From: Paraburkholderia hospita
GTDB lineage: Bacteria > Pseudomonadota > Gammaproteobacteria > Burkholderiales > Burkholderiaceae
DNA: 64,000 bases
NCBI RefSeq assembly: GCF_002902965.1
Contig: NZ_CP026106.1
Location: 2,852,001-2,916,000 of the forward strand
Reading direction: 5' to 3'
A program made the translations under genes and the position numbers. Of this stretch, positions 37,065 through 47,102 are shown one piece after another. Each line of letters begins with the position of its first letter. Positions within the stretch are counted from its first letter, which is position 1. The notes under the pieces are model-generated. The model was not told the DNA's origin. It did no database searches and saw nothing but the letters and a program-made list of their open reading frames with translations.

Positions 37065-38951
37065 TCACTGCCCGCGCTGACGCTTCATGTCAGCGCACGT
37101 CCTGCTCAATTCCTGATACTCCAGCAACTCCTCCGGGGTGTGCCTCGACTGACGCGACAATTGATCCAGCCGCTCGCTATAAGCGTCGTAACGCATTTTC
37201 AGAATGGCCGCTTTCAATTCTTCCCCTGCGAGGCGCTCGTGTTCACGGCGCTCCTCGGCGACCGTCGCGTCTTCGGGATTCTTCAACAGCAGATCCCGAA
37301 CGTTTTCATCATAGTCCAGAATTTCCCGGAAGATTTCCTCGAAGGTGGGGGCGTTAGCCCCGTTTCGCAACAGGTCCGACAGCAACTGGAATTCGGCCGT
37401 GTCGCCCAACCCACGGGCATGCGTCGTCACTTCCTCGAACAGTTCGCCGTGCCGCGTGACCGTCAGCAGCGCCTGCTCTTCCTCTTCGCCGAGCACCGCG
37501 ACGATGCGCGGGTGCATCACCAGATTGCGCAGCGCCCGCTGCTCGATCCCCGTGACGCTGCGCCGGTCTTTGCGGGCAGGCGCGCTGCGTGCTACGGCGG
37601 CGATCCGCGCGTCGACTTCGCATAGCGCGGCCACTTCCTCGAACGGCACGTCGAGCCGGTCGGCGAACATATGCATGATCTGGGCGCGCAACGCGTTGGC
37701 GGGCAGCATCTGCAACAGCGGCTTGGCGTCGAACAGCGCCCGCGCGCGGCCTTCCGGCTGGTCCAACTCCTTGCCCGCCAGCACTTCATTCAACAGGAAC
37801 TGCGACAGCGGCATCGCGCGGCGCACCTGCTCCGCGAAGGCGTCCGTGCCGAATTCGCGGACATAGCTGTCGGGATCGTGCTCGGCAGGCAGAAACAGGA
37901 AGCGGATGGTGCGGTTGTCGGCGGCATGCGGCAGGCAGGCGTCGAGCGCGCGGCGTGCCGCGCGCCGCCCGGCCGAATCGCCGTCGAAGCTGAACACCAC
38001 CGTATCCGTCTGCCGCATCAGTTTCTGCACATGAATCGGCGTGCAGGCAGTGCCTAGCGTCGCAACGGCGTTCTCGAAGCCCAGCTGGGCAAGCGCAACC
38101 ACGTCCATATACCCTTCGACGACCAGCACGTAACGCTGTTCGCGGATCGCCAGCCGCGCCTCGAACAGGCCGTACAGCTCGCTGCCTTTGTTAAATAAAG
38201 GCGTTTCGGGCGAATTCAAATACTTGGGCTCGCCGCCGTCCAGCACGCGTCCGCCAAAACCGATTACCTGGCCTTTCACGTTGCGGATCGGGAACATCAC
38301 GCGCTCGCGGAAACGGTCGTAGCGGCGGTTCTGACCCTGCGCGTCGGACTTCTCGCTGACGATCACGAGGCCCGCCTCGACGAGCGCATCGTCCCGATAG
38401 TTGGGGAATGCCGTTTCGAGGTTCTGCCAGCCATCGGGCGCATAGCCGAGACCGAAGCGCTTGGCGATCTCGCCCGTCAGGCCGCGCTTCTTCAGATATT
38501 GGATCGCGTTCGGCGCGCCGCGCAGCTGCGTCTTATAAAAGTCGCTGGCCGTCGTCATCAGGTCGGACAGGGCCGTCGTCACAGCTTTCGAGACGGCGGG
38601 CGCATAGCCTTCGCCACCGCCCGCGCCGCCGGCTCCCACGCCGCCGCGCATCGGCGAAGGCTCTTGCGGCACGGTCAGACCGACGGATTGCGCCAGTTCG
38701 TTGACGGCTTCCGGAAAGGAAAGCGCCGCGTGCTCCATCAGGAAACCAATGGCCGTGCCATGCGCGCCACAGCCGAAACAATGATAGAACTGCTTAGTCG
38801 GACTAACGGTGAACGAAGGGCTCTTCTCGTTGTGAAACGGGCAGAGTCCCATGAAGTTCGCGCCGCCTTTTTTCAGCTGCACATACCGGCCGACCACGTC
38901 GACGATATCGACGCGGTTCAGCAGGTCTTGCAGAAAGGAATGCGGGATCAC
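37065..38951 (-). CDS. dnaG: DNA primase
   Basis: This 628-residue primase has the CHC2 zinc finger (C37, H40, C58, C61 in CPFHNEKSP and YHCFGCGAHG), the TOPRIM/RNA-polymerase core (RFRERVMFPIRN, VEGYMDVVAL, FSFDGDSAGRRAARRA) and a C-terminal DnaB-binding domain. It makes RNA primers for DNA replication. It sits between yqeY and rpoD on the minus strand. A Gly-rich linker occurs near residue 110 (GGVGAGGAGGGEG). Confidence 0.98.
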   Translation of the reverse strand: MIPHSFLQDLLNRVDIVDVVGRYVQLKKGGANFMGLCPFHNEKSPSFTVSPTKQFYHCFGCGAHGTAIGFLMEHAALSFPEAVNELAQSVGLTVPQEPSPMRGGVGAGGAGGGEGYAPAVSKAVTTALSDLMTTASDFYKTQLRGAPNAIQYLKKRGLTGEIAKRFGLGYAPDGWQNLETAFPNYRDDALVEAGLVIVSEKSDAQGQNRRYDRFRERVMFPIRNVKGQVIGFGGRVLDGGEPKYLNSPETPLFNKGSELYGLFEARLAIREQRYVLVVEGYMDVVALAQLGFENAVATLGTACTPIHVQKLMRQTDTVVFSFDGDSAGRRAARRALDACLPHAADNRTIRFLFLPAEHDPDSYVREFGTDAFAEQVRRAMPLSQFLLNEVLAGKELDQPEGRARALFDAKPLLQMLPANALRAQIMHMFADRLDVPFEEVAALCEVDARIAAVARSAPARKDRRSVTGIEQRALRNLVMHPRIVAVLGEEEEQALLTVTRHGELFEEVTTHARGLGDTAEFQLLSDLLRNGANAPTFEEIFREILDYDENVRDLLLKNPEDATVAEERREHERLAGEELKAAILKMRYDAYSERLDQLSRQSRHTPEELLEYQELSRTCADMKRQRGQ

Positions 38952-39057
38952 AATGCAGACGCGGCCTTAAAAAGGATGAGGCAAGGGTGCGCAACACACC
39001 CGGCCATGCGCGCCGTCCCGGAATGGGGCGCGCGCACGGCGGCAAACGAAACGGGGC

Positions 39058-39504
39058 TTATGTCGACAGCGCGGCCTTGACCTGCGCGGACACGGCCGTC
39101 ATGTCGGCCTTGCCGGCGAGCTTCGGCTTGAGCACGCCCATCACCTTGCCCATGTCCTGCGGACCCGCGGCGCCGACCTGCGCGACGGCCGCCTGCACTT
39201 CGGCTGCCACTTCCGCGTCCGACAGCTGCGCGGGCATGTAGGCGGCCAACACGTCCAGTTCGGCCTTTTCCTTGTCGACGAGATCGGTGCGGCCAGCCGC
39301 TTCGAACTGGGCGATCGAGTCCTTGCGCTGCTTGATCATCTTGTCGACGACGGCTGTCACGGCGGCGTCGTCCAGTTCCACGCGATCGTCGACTTCACGC
39401 TGCTTGATGGCAGCGAGCAGCAGACGGATCGTGCCGAGACGCTCGGTTTCGCGCGCGCGCATCGCTGCTTTCATGTCGTCGCTGATTCGGACTTTGAGAC
39501 TCAT
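39058..39504 (-). CDS. yqeY: GatB/YqeY domain protein
   Basis: This 148-residue helical protein matches the YqeY family, related to the tRNA-binding tail of GatB. It begins MSLKVRISDDMKAAMRARETERL and includes LLLAAIKQREVDDR and YMPAQLSDAEV. It lies in the usual rpsU-yqeY-dnaG order. The exact role is unproven; a link to tRNA or translation is inferred from GatB. Confidence 0.95.
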   Translation of the reverse strand: MSLKVRISDDMKAAMRARETERLGTIRLLLAAIKQREVDDRVELDDAAVTAVVDKMIKQRKDSIAQFEAAGRTDLVDKEKAELDVLAAYMPAQLSDAEVAAEVQAAVAQVGAAGPQDMGKVMGVLKPKLAGKADMTAVSAQVKAALST

Positions 39505-39813
39505 CGTTCACCTGAATGCGTGGAGGGTTTGAAATACGGGTGAAGACGCGGCGCAGAGCGCAAAAACCCGCTTGGGATCGTTCCTCAAGCGGGTTAGTGC
39601 CAAATACGCGGTGAACCGTGCACCTGGATACGGCCTTGCGGAGCGTGGACCGAAGCGGCCTTCCGCGCCTCCCGGCGTCAGCGGCCACTCAAGCGGCCAC
39701 ATGCGCGGCCGGTTACCGCAAGCGCCGGCATGCTCCCGCGCCGCCACCTTGTGTGAGCCGCCGCTTTCGCTATCGCTCAAGAGACCGTACGAGCGCCGCG
39801 ACTTCACGTTGAA
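39505..39813. other. Spacer between yqeY and rpsU with a terminator
   Basis: No gene is seen in these 309 bp. A minus-strand intrinsic terminator lies at 39562-39595 and the rest (39596-39813) would be a 3' trailer of about 220 nt on the rpsU transcript. Short repeats of AGCGGCC occur around 39650-39700. Confidence 0.5.
39562..39595 (-). terminator. Intrinsic terminator downstream of rpsU
   Basis: On the minus strand AACCCGCTTG and CAAGCGGGTT form a perfect 10-bp stem with an 11-nt loop, and the stem runs into TTTTT. It ends the rpsU transcript and separates it from yqeY-dnaG-rpoD. Confidence 0.88.
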
Positions 39814-40026
39814 TCAGTAAAACTTCTTGGGCAGTTGCTGGCTGCGCAGGCGCTTGAAAAGGCGCTTCACTGCCGCTGCTTTCTTTCGTTTTCGCTCGGA
39901 TGTCGGCTTCTCGTAAAACTCGCGAGCACGAAGTTCGGTCAACAGCCCGTTCTTTTCTATCGTGCGTTTGAAGCGGCGCATCGCAACTTCAAAAGGCTCG
40001 TTTTCTTTTAAGCGGATCGTCGTCAT
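39814..40026 (-). CDS. rpsU: 30S ribosomal protein S21
   Basis: This 70-residue, very basic protein is S21 ([21 protein letters not shown] through [23 protein letters not shown]). S21 helps the 30S subunit engage mRNA at initiation. It is the first gene of the classic rpsU-(yqeY)-dnaG-rpoD block, here with a terminator after it so that it is probably transcribed mostly alone. The gene starts 7 nt after GAAAG. Confidence 0.98.
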   Translation of the reverse strand: MTTIRLKENEPFEVAMRRFKRTIEKNGLLTELRAREFYEKPTSERKRKKAAAVKRLFKRLRSQQLPKKFY

Positions 40027-40058
40027 CTTTCAATAACGGAGCTTGGCAAAGATTGGAA

Positions 40059-40064
40059 AGTATA
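40059..40064 (-). promoter_or_regulatory. Probable -10 box of the rpsU promoter
   Basis: TATACT on the minus strand lies 33 bp upstream of the rpsU start. The -35 is not obvious at the ideal distance; a TTGACA (minus strand, 40093-40098) is present but 28 bp away. Confidence 0.4.
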
Positions 40065-40121
40065 GCAGTTGTTTCGCACAATCGTATAAAGGTGTCAAGC
40101 CCTGATTTGACGGGCGTCCGG

Positions 40122-40137
40122 GCCCGTTTTTACGGGC
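40122..40137. terminator. Short hairpin at the end of the flavoprotein gene
   Basis: GCCCGT and ACGGGC form a 6-bp stem around TTTT directly abutting the stop of the BaiN-like gene. It is short and not followed by a T-run, so it is a weak call. Confidence 0.4.
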
Positions 40138-41354
40138 TACCCGATAGCCGCGAATTCCGCTGCCGCCTGCCCGGCAGCCACGCCCGACGCCCACGCCCAC
40201 TGGAAGTTGTAGCCGCCTAGCCAACCCGTCACGTCGACTGCCTCGCCGATGAAATAGAGGCCTGGCACGCGCGCGCTCATCATGCCCGCCGACGACAGTT
40301 CGCGCGTATCGACGCCGCCGCGCGTCACCTCGGCCTTCTTGTAGCCTTCGGTGCCGTTCGGCGTGAGCGACCAGCGCGACAGCGCCTCGCCGACCCGGCG
40401 CAGCGACTTGTCGGGCAGATCGGCGAGCCGTGCATCGGCGGGTACGCCGTGGGTCTGCAACCAGACATGCGCGAGGCGTGCGGGCACCCATTCGGCAAGC
40501 AGGTTGCCGATCTGGCGCTTGGTCGCGCTTTTCGCGTCGAGCAACGCGGCGACGGCGTCCTGCTCGGGCAGCAGATTGACGTGCACGGGCTCGCCGGGCT
40601 GCCAGTAGCTGGAAATCTGCAGCACGCCCGGGCCCGATAACCCGCGATGCGTGAGCAGCAGGTCTTCGACGAACTCGCCGCCCGCTTTCTTCACGCCCGT
40701 CGCCAGATGCACTTCCAGCGACACGCCCGACAGCTCCGCAAACGGTTGCCAGTCGGCGGGAGCGAACGTGAGAGGCACGAGCGCCGGGCGCGTGTCGATC
40801 AGCTTGTGACCGAACTGCTTCGCGATCCGGTAGCCGAAATCGGTTGCGCCGATTTTGGGAATCGACAGACCGCCCGTCGCGATCACCAGCGCGCGGGCGC
40901 GGATCGGGCCGGAGCGTGTGTCCAGCGTGAAGCCGTCGGAATCGGCGTGGCGCACTTGCTCAACGGCGAGCGGCCGGCGCCACGCGATGTTTCCCGCGTC
41001 GCATTCGCTCTTGAGCACGTCGATGACGGCATCGCTCGACTGATCGCAGAAGAGTTGTCCCTTGTGCTTCTCGTGCCACGTCACCCGGTACTGCTTGAGC
41101 AGCGCCATGAAATCGCGCGGCGTGTAGCGGGCCAGCGCGGAACGACAGAAATGCGGATTCGCCGACAGATAATTGTTCGGCCCGGCGTACAGATTCGTGA
41201 AGTTGCAGCGGCCGCCGCCCGAAATGCGGATTTTCTCGGCGAGCCGCGTCGCGTGGTCGATCAGCACGACGCGCCGGCCGAGCTGCCCCGCCACCGATGC
41301 GCACATCATGCCCGCCGCGCCCGCGCCGATTACGGCGATATCGAAGGATTCCAT
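40137..41354 (-). CDS. NAD(P)/FAD-dependent oxidoreductase, BaiN/HI0933-like
   Basis: This 405-residue flavoprotein has an N-terminal FAD site GAGAAGMMCASVAG near residue 10, RISGGGRCNFTNLYAG near 45, ATGGLSIPKIGATDFGYRIA near 170, and a C-terminal GLYFIGEAVDVTGWLGGYNFQWAWASG that closes the FAD site. Those blocks define the HI0933/YhiN/BaiN family, whose physiological reaction is mostly unknown. The ATG at 41354 is right for the family; the open frame further upstream overlaps tsaD and is not coding. It is divergent to tsaD. Confidence 0.9.
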   Translation of the reverse strand: MESFDIAVIGAGAAGMMCASVAGQLGRRVVLIDHATRLAEKIRISGGGRCNFTNLYAGPNNYLSANPHFCRSALARYTPRDFMALLKQYRVTWHEKHKGQLFCDQSSDAVIDVLKSECDAGNIAWRRPLAVEQVRHADSDGFTLDTRSGPIRARALVIATGGLSIPKIGATDFGYRIAKQFGHKLIDTRPALVPLTFAPADWQPFAELSGVSLEVHLATGVKKAGGEFVEDLLLTHRGLSGPGVLQISSYWQPGEPVHVNLLPEQDAVAALLDAKSATKRQIGNLLAEWVPARLAHVWLQTHGVPADARLADLPDKSLRRVGEALSRWSLTPNGTEGYKKAEVTRGGVDTRELSSAGMMSARVPGLYFIGEAVDVTGWLGGYNFQWAWASGVAAGQAAAEFAAIG

Positions 41355-41477
41355 GGGGCTGCATTGTAACCGCCACGCCGGGCGCGCCCGGCGGCACCTT
41401 GCCTGCGCTGCTATACTTTCAGGTTCCTTTTCTGATGTTTCGGGCGGCACGTCAGGCGCCCGATCGACGGTCGAATC

Positions 41478-42503
41478 ATGCTCGTTCTCGGCATAGAAAG
41501 CTCCTGCGACGAAACCGGTCTCGCGCTCTACGACACGGAGCGCGGGCTGCTCGCGCATGCGCTGCATTCGCAGATCGCGATGCATCGCGAATATGGCGGC
41601 GTGGTGCCGGAACTGGCTTCGCGCGACCATATCCGGCGTGCGCTGCCGCTGCTCGAAGAGGTGCTGGAGCGCTCGGGCGCCGCGCGCGGCGACATCGACG
41701 CGATCGCCTACACGCAGGGCCCGGGGCTCGCGGGCGCGCTGCTGGTCGGCGCGAGTATCGCCAATGCGCTGGCGATGGCGTGGGACAAGCCGACTATCGG
41801 CATCCATCATCTGGAAGGGCATTTGCTGTCGCCGCTGCTTGTCGACGAGCCGCCGCCGTTTCCGTTTGTCGCGTTGCTCGTGTCGGGCGGTCATACGCAA
41901 CTGATGCGCGTCACCGATGTGGGTGTCTACGAGACGCTCGGCGAGACGCTCGACGACGCCGCCGGTGAAGCCTTCGATAAGACCGCGAAGCTGCTTGGAC
42001 TCGGCTATCCGGGCGGGCCGGAAGTGTCGCGTCTCGCTGAATTCGGCACGCCGGGCGCTGTCGTGCTGCCGCGTCCGATGCTGCATTCCGGTGACCTGGA
42101 TTTCAGTTTCAGCGGGCTGAAGACGGCTGTGCTGACGCATGTCAAGAAGCTTGGCAGCAATGTGTGCGAGCAGGCTAAGGCTGATCTGGCGCGTGGTTTT
42201 GTCGACGCGGCCGTCGATGTGCTGGCTGCGAAATCGCTCGCGGCGCTGAAGAAGACCAAGCTCAAGCGGCTTGTTGTCGCGGGTGGTGTTGGCGCGAACC
42301 GGCAGTTGCGTGAGGCTCTCTCGGCTGCCGCGAAGATGCGCGGGTTTCATGTGCACTATCCTGACCTCTCGCTGTGCACTGATAACGGCGCGATGATTGC
42401 GCTCGCCGGCGCGCTTCGGCTGGAACGCTGGCCCGCGCAGGCTGGTAATGACTATGCTTTTACCGTGAAGCCACGGTGGGATTTGGCTTCTCTCGCGAGG
42501 TGA
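41478..42503 (+). CDS. tsaD: tRNA N6-threonylcarbamoyladenosine transferase
   Basis: This 341-residue Kae1/TsaD protein has the N-terminal [11 protein letters not shown], the metal-site block [16 protein letters not shown] near 37-52, [10 protein letters not shown] near 115, and the C-terminal ASKT-like ATP site ([25 protein letters not shown]). It transfers threonylcarbamoyl to A37 of ANN-decoding tRNAs together with TsaB and TsaE. A TATACT at 41413-41418 may be its -10. A palindromic repeat element begins 44 bp after the stop. Confidence 0.97.
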   Translation: MLVLGIESSCDETGLALYDTERGLLAHALHSQIAMHREYGGVVPELASRDHIRRALPLLEEVLERSGAARGDIDAIAYTQGPGLAGALLVGASIANALAMAWDKPTIGIHHLEGHLLSPLLVDEPPPFPFVALLVSGGHTQLMRVTDVGVYETLGETLDDAAGEAFDKTAKLLGLGYPGGPEVSRLAEFGTPGAVVLPRPMLHSGDLDFSFSGLKTAVLTHVKKLGSNVCEQAKADLARGFVDAAVDVLAAKSLAALKKTKLKRLVVAGGVGANRQLREALSAAAKMRGFHVHYPDLSLCTDNGAMIALAGALRLERWPAQAGNDYAFTVKPRWDLASLAR

Positions 42504-42546
42504 GTTTTTTTAGTCTGCCGGTGGCATATGCGTTCGCATTGGCCAA

Positions 42547-43240
42547 TTTGGTTGTTCTAGCCCTTCCGCTGGCATCCGCGTTTCGCCTTCGTGCTCCAAG
42601 CGTCGCCCCTGTGCGGGGCGGCACCTACTTTTCTTTGCCGCCGCAAAGAAAAGTAGGCAAAAGAAAGCGGCTAACACCGCCAATTCTTCTTCCTGCCTGA
42701 GGGCTCCCAAAGGGTCTTACGCTTCACGCGGCGACCACGTGACCCACGTTCGTTGCCAGCGCTCTTGCGGTGCGCCTCACCCGCTTCACGCACCCGCGTT
42801 GCAGCACCCCGCGCCAGATATTCCACGGCCGCCCAGGTGGCAAACTGTGTGTAGGCCGTAGCAACTCACACGCCTCACTTCGAACTGATAGCGCACGCGT
42901 TCCGCCCTGTAAGAGCGCCAAGCTATACGACGCGACAACCTACACACAGTTTGCCACCTGGGCGGCACATACCATTCGCTGCCGCTTGCCCGTGCAGGGG
43001 TATTTGAAGCGGATGAGGCGCTCATACAAAGCGTTGGCAACGCGGGCGGACAGATACGTTGCCGTGTGAAGCATAGGACCATTGGGGGGCCCTCAGGCAA
43101 GAAGAAATGTTGGCGGTGTTAGCCGCTTTCTTTTGCCTACTTTTCTTTGCGGCGGCAAAGAAAAGTAGGTGCCGCCCCGCACAGGGGCAACGCGTGAAGC
43201 GCGAAGGCAAAACGCGGATGCCAGCAAAAACACCAGCAAA
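42547..43240. repeat. Large palindromic intergenic repeat, copy A
   Basis: This element of about 694 bp is a giant imperfect inverted repeat. The outer ends share TTTG-rich sequence followed by GCTGGCATCCGCGTTT (left, 42568 on) and its reverse complement at the right end. Each arm has a GCCCC/GGGGC hairpin and a perfect 15-bp stem, CCTACTTTTCTTTGC, with a 4-nt loop (42624-42657 and 43136-43169). A perfect 27-bp inverted repeat containing CCCAGGTGGCAAACTG lies in the middle (42829-42855 and 42939-42965). The same order of parts recurs at 58197-60012. Short open frames in it (such as one reading APVRGGTYFSLPPQRKVG) follow the repeat and are not genes. Confidence 0.88.
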
Positions 43241-43269
43241 CCCAACAGCCGTCGCAGACAAAAAAAACC

Positions 43270-44067
43270 TTAAGCCCTCTTCTCAATCACAGCATAAGCC
43301 GAATGATTATGAATAGACTCGAAGTTCTCCGCTTCGAGCACATACGCAACGATCCGCTTATCAGCATTCAACCGCTGCGCGACATCGCGCACCAGGTCTT
43401 CAACGAACTTCGGGTTCTCGTAAGCGCGTTCGGTAACGAACTTCTCATCAGGCCGCTTGAGCAACCCCCACAACTCACACGAAGCCTCTTCTTCCGCGAT
43501 ACGGATCAAATCCTCGACGGGCACGTCCTCGATCAACTCAGCGTTAATCGTCACATGCGAGCGCTGATTATGCGCGCCATACTGCGAGATCTTCTTCGAA
43601 CACGGGCACAGGCTGGTGACAGGCACCAGAACCTTAAGAAACAACCGCGTGGCGCCATCGCGCGAATCGGCCGTCAACGTCACTTCGTAGTCCAGCAGAC
43701 TTTGCACGCCCGACACAGGCGCCGTCTTGTTGACGAAATACGGAAACGACACCTCGATACGGCCCGCAGGCGCTTCAAGCTTCTCGAGCATCGCCGCAAG
43801 CATCGCGCGAAACGCAGCAGAATCCAACGGCGTCTTGTTCTCCTCAAGCAACGCGACGAACCGCGACATATGCGTGCCCTTCACCTCGGCGGGCAAATGA
43901 ACATCGAGATTCCACGTACCGATAGTCGGCTGCACGCTGCCGTCCGGCGTGCGAACCGTCAACGGATGACGCACCGCCTTCACGCCGACCCGCTGAATCG
44001 GAATCTGGCGGGTGTCAACCGTGCTCTGCACGTCAGGCATCACGAAGGCGGGGTTCATCTGGTTCAT
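43270..44067 (-). CDS. folE2: GTP cyclohydrolase I type IB (FolE2)
   Basis: This 265-residue enzyme matches the FolE2 family, with the [20 protein letters not shown] block near 150 (active-site Cys and His) and [31 protein letters not shown] near 205. It converts GTP to dihydroneopterin triphosphate at the start of folate and queuosine synthesis, and can use metals other than zinc. It starts at 44067 (MNQMNP) and ends 30 bp from the palindromic repeat. Confidence 0.96.
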   Translation of the reverse strand: MNQMNPAFVMPDVQSTVDTRQIPIQRVGVKAVRHPLTVRTPDGSVQPTIGTWNLDVHLPAEVKGTHMSRFVALLEENKTPLDSAAFRAMLAAMLEKLEAPAGRIEVSFPYFVNKTAPVSGVQSLLDYEVTLTADSRDGATRLFLKVLVPVTSLCPCSKKISQYGAHNQRSHVTINAELIEDVPVEDLIRIAEEEASCELWGLLKRPDEKFVTERAYENPKFVEDLVRDVAQRLNADKRIVAYVLEAENFESIHNHSAYAVIEKRA

Positions 44068-44113
44068 GTTCTTGTCCTCAACTGGCAGCGCGAATCGACG
44101 CGCAAAATGACAA

Positions 44114-44158
44114 CCGCCGGCTTGCGCCGGCGGAGCCCGGCGGGTACGCGACCCGCCG
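44114..44158 (-). terminator. Tandem hairpins after dxs
   Basis: On the minus strand CGGCGGGT/ACCCGCCG and then CCGCCGGC/GCCGGCGG (loop GCAA) follow the dxs stop, with TTGTCATTTT after them. They likely end dxs transcription before folE2. Confidence 0.65.
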
Positions 44159-44213
44159 ATTCATATTGGAGTAGATGCAACGAGCCGCCTTTTTGTTCCG
44201 GCGGCCCGCTATG

Positions 44214-46112
44214 TTAAGCGACGCGTTTGACCGACTTGCCGCTCGCGTGCTCCACAAATCGCTCGCGGATGGACTTCGCGATGCCCGCAGCATCCAGGCC
44301 ACACGACGCCAGCAGCTTCGCCGGATCTCCGTGATCGATGAAGCGATCGGGAAGGCCCAATTGTAGTACGGGTCGGATAACCCCACTCTCCATCATGGCT
44401 TCCACGCACGCCGAACCCGCGCCGCCCATCACACAGCCTTCTTCAACGGTGACGATGGCGTCGTGCGTCTCGGCCAGCTCGCGCACCAGATCGGCGTCGA
44501 TAGGCTTCACGAAGCGCATGTTGGCGACCGTCGCGTCCAGCTGCTCCGCTGCCGCGAGCGAAGGCGCAACCATCGTGCCGAACGCGAGAATCGCGATGCG
44601 CTTGCCGGCCGGCTGCGTCGATTGGCGGCGGACTTCGCCCTTGCCGAGCGGAAGCGCGGCCATCTGCTTGACCGTCGCAACGCCAGTGCCCGCGCCGCGC
44701 GGATAGCGCACGGCCGTCGGGTTCGGCTGCTGCAGCGCTGTGTACAGCATCTGGCGACACTCGTTCTCATCCGACGCCGCCATCACCGTCATGTTCGGGA
44801 TGCAGCGCAGGAACGCGAGATCGTATGCGCCCGCGTGCGTCGCGCCGTCCGCGCCGACGAGGCCCGCGCGATCGATTGCGAACACAACGGGCAGATTCTG
44901 CAACGCGACGTCATGGATCAGCTGGTCATACCCGCGTTGCAGGAACGTCGAGTAGATCGCAACGACGGGCTTGAGCCCTTCCGTCGCCAGGCCGCCCGCG
45001 AACGTCACGGCATGCTGCTCGGCAATGCCGACGTCGTAGTAGCGATCCGGGAAACGCTTCTCGAATTCGACCATGCCCGAGCCTTCGCGCATCGCCGGCG
45101 TAATGCCGACCACGCGCGAATCCAGCTCGGCCGCGTCGCACAGCCATTCGCCGAACACTTGCGTGTAGGTCTTCTTGGCGGGCGTCGTCGAAGGCTTGAT
45201 GCCTTCGGCCGGGTTGAACTTGCCGGGGCCGTGATACAGAACCGGGTCGGCTTCCGCCAGCTTGTAGCCCTGGCCTTTCTTCGTCACGACGTGCAGGAAT
45301 TGCGGACCGCGCAGTTCCCGGATGTTCTGCAGCGTCGGGATCAGCGAGTCGAGATCGTGACCGTCGATCGGGCCGATGTAGTTGAAGCCGAACTCTTCGA
45401 ACAACGTAGCCGGAACGATCATGCCCTTCGCGTGCTCTTCGAGCTTGCGCGCGAGGTCGAGCACGGGCGGCGCGTGGCGCAGCACGCGTTCGACGCCGGC
45501 GCGCGCGGCCGCGTAGAAGCGGCCCGACATCAGGCGCGCGAGATGGCGATTCAGCGCGCCGACGGGCGGCGAAATTGACATGTCGTTGTCGTTGAGGATG
45601 ACGAGCAGCGGCACGTCGTCTTCGACGCCGGCATTGTTCATCGCCTCGAAGGCCATGCCTGCCGTCATCGCGCCGTCGCCGATCACTGCGATCGCAAAGC
45701 GGTCTTCGCCGCGCAGCTTGCTGCCGATCGCCATGCCGAGTGCCGCCGAGATCGACGTGCTCGAATGCGCGGTGCCGAACGTGTCGTACTGCGACTCGTC
45801 GCGCTTCGGAAAGCCCGAGATGCCGCCCAACTGACGCAGCGAGTGCATCTGGTCGCGGCGGCCCGTCAGAATCTTGTGGGGGTAGGTCTGATGACCCACG
45901 TCCCAGACGATGCGGTCGCGCGGCGTGTCGAACACGTAGTGCAGCGCGATCGTCAGTTCGACCGTGCCGAGGTTGGACGACAGGTGGCCGCCCGTCTGCG
46001 ACACGCTGTCGAGCACGAAGGCACGCAACTCGTCGGCAAGCGGTTGCAACTGGCGGCGATCAAGGCGGCGCAGGTCCGCGGGGTCGTCAATGGTTTTCAG
46101 CAAGTCGTACAT
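44214..46112 (-). CDS. dxs: 1-deoxy-D-xylulose-5-phosphate synthase
   Basis: This 632-residue thiamine-diphosphate enzyme opens the MEP isoprenoid pathway, condensing pyruvate and glyceraldehyde-3-phosphate. It has [12 protein letters not shown] near 40, [15 protein letters not shown] near 75, the TPP motif [18 protein letters not shown] near 150, and the transketolase pyrimidine domain with [17 protein letters not shown] near 370. The ATG at 46112 ([11 protein letters not shown]) is the family start. It follows ispA by 96 bp, giving a xseB-ispA-dxs operon. Confidence 0.97.
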   Translation of the reverse strand: MYDLLKTIDDPADLRRLDRRQLQPLADELRAFVLDSVSQTGGHLSSNLGTVELTIALHYVFDTPRDRIVWDVGHQTYPHKILTGRRDQMHSLRQLGGISGFPKRDESQYDTFGTAHSSTSISAALGMAIGSKLRGEDRFAIAVIGDGAMTAGMAFEAMNNAGVEDDVPLLVILNDNDMSISPPVGALNRHLARLMSGRFYAAARAGVERVLRHAPPVLDLARKLEEHAKGMIVPATLFEEFGFNYIGPIDGHDLDSLIPTLQNIRELRGPQFLHVVTKKGQGYKLAEADPVLYHGPGKFNPAEGIKPSTTPAKKTYTQVFGEWLCDAAELDSRVVGITPAMREGSGMVEFEKRFPDRYYDVGIAEQHAVTFAGGLATEGLKPVVAIYSTFLQRGYDQLIHDVALQNLPVVFAIDRAGLVGADGATHAGAYDLAFLRCIPNMTVMAASDENECRQMLYTALQQPNPTAVRYPRGAGTGVATVKQMAALPLGKGEVRRQSTQPAGKRIAILAFGTMVAPSLAAAEQLDATVANMRFVKPIDADLVRELAETHDAIVTVEEGCVMGGAGSACVEAMMESGVIRPVLQLGLPDRFIDHGDPAKLLASCGLDAAGIAKSIRERFVEHASGKSVKRVA

Positions 46113-46208
46113 CGTCGTTCCATTGTAGGAAAACTTACGCGCCCGCACTTCGTTCGCGCACACCCGAGAAGTCTTGTGCGGGCGGCGGGCTTTCGCGTTA
46201 CAGCTACA

Positions 46209-47102
46209 TCAGCTGACCCGGTTCACCACGAGGTCAGCCAACTCGGCGAGCCGCTGCGCGCGGGCGCCAAAAGGTGCAAGCGCCTGGTGCGCGTCGCTGC
46301 GCAGCTGCGCTGCCAGCGCGCGCGAAGCGTCGAGCCCGATGATCGACACGTAGGTCGGCTTGCCGTCCTTCGCGTCCTTTCCAGCCGTTTTGCCGAGCGT
46401 CGCGGAATCGGTCGTGACGTCGAGAATATCGTCGACGACCTGAAACGCGAGACCCACAGCCGCCGAATAGGCGTCCAGTGACTGCAGCGCCTTGGCGTCG
46501 GGACCGCCGTTCTCGATCTGGCCTGTCAATGCGCCCATCCGCACGGCTGCGCGCAGCAACGCGCCCGTCTTCAGACGGTGCATCGTTTCGAGCTGCGGGC
46601 GCGTCAGCGTGTGACCGACGCTCGCCAGATCGATCGCCTGGCCGCCCGCCATGCCGATCGAGCCGCTCGCGAGCGCCAGTTCGCGCACCAGCGCGGCCTG
46701 CTGCGCGGGTGCGAGCACATCCGATGTCAGCGCAACGAAAGCTTGCGACTGCAGCGCGTCACCGACCAGCAGTGCCGTCGCTTCGTCATATTTGACGTGT
46801 ACCGTGGGCTTGCCGCGGCGCAGTTCGTCGTCGTCCATGCAGGGCATGTCATCGTGCACGAGCGAATAGACGTGGATCATCTCCAGCGCCGCCGATGCCG
46901 CGTCGAGGCACTCGGCCTTCGCGCCCGTCAGCTCGCCCGCCGCGTGGCACAGCAGCGGGCGCACCCGCTTGCCGCCGCCCAGCACGGCGTAGCGCATGGC
47001 TTCATGCAGCCGGGCGGGCTCGGTCGAGTCCGCCGGCAAATATTGCTCGAGTGCGCCCTCTACCCGGTCCAGCACCGAGCGCATCCATTGTTCGAAGGTC
47101 AT
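46209..47102 (-). CDS. ispA: Farnesyl diphosphate synthase
   Basis: This 297-residue short-chain polyprenyl synthase has the first Asp-rich motif DDMPCMDDD near 87 and the second, FQVVDDILDVT, near 230, with GGKRVRPLL near 47. It condenses IPP with DMAPP and GPP to make farnesyl diphosphate. Its ATG at 47102 overlaps the xseB stop by 4 nt. It lies between xseB and dxs in the usual order. Confidence 0.97.
   Translation of the reverse strand: MTFEQWMRSVLDRVEGALEQYLPADSTEPARLHEAMRYAVLGGGKRVRPLLCHAAGELTGAKAECLDAASAALEMIHVYSLVHDDMPCMDDDELRRGKPTVHVKYDEATALLVGDALQSQAFVALTSDVLAPAQQAALVRELALASGSIGMAGGQAIDLASVGHTLTRPQLETMHRLKTGALLRAAVRMGALTGQIENGGPDAKALQSLDAYSAAVGLAFQVVDDILDVTTDSATLGKTAGKDAKDGKPTYVSIIGLDASRALAAQLRSDAHQALAPFGARAQRLAELADLVVNRVS

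Noticed and set aside
40093..40098. TTGACA as the -35 of the rpsU promoter
   Set aside because: It lies 28 bp from the TATACT box, well beyond the 16-18 bp spacing needed.
41355..42356. N-terminal extension of the BaiN-like frame across tsaD
   Set aside because: The extension is antisense to tsaD. The family start is MESFDIAVIGAG at 41354.
42476..42700. Small frame reading APVRGGTYFSLPPQRKVGKR
   Set aside because: It follows the palindromic repeat and recurs in copy B at 58114-58344. It is a by-product of the hairpin sequence, not a gene.
42547..43240. CRISPR array or integron attachment array
   Set aside because: The repeats are inverted and nested, not regularly spaced direct repeats, and no cas or integrase genes are nearby.
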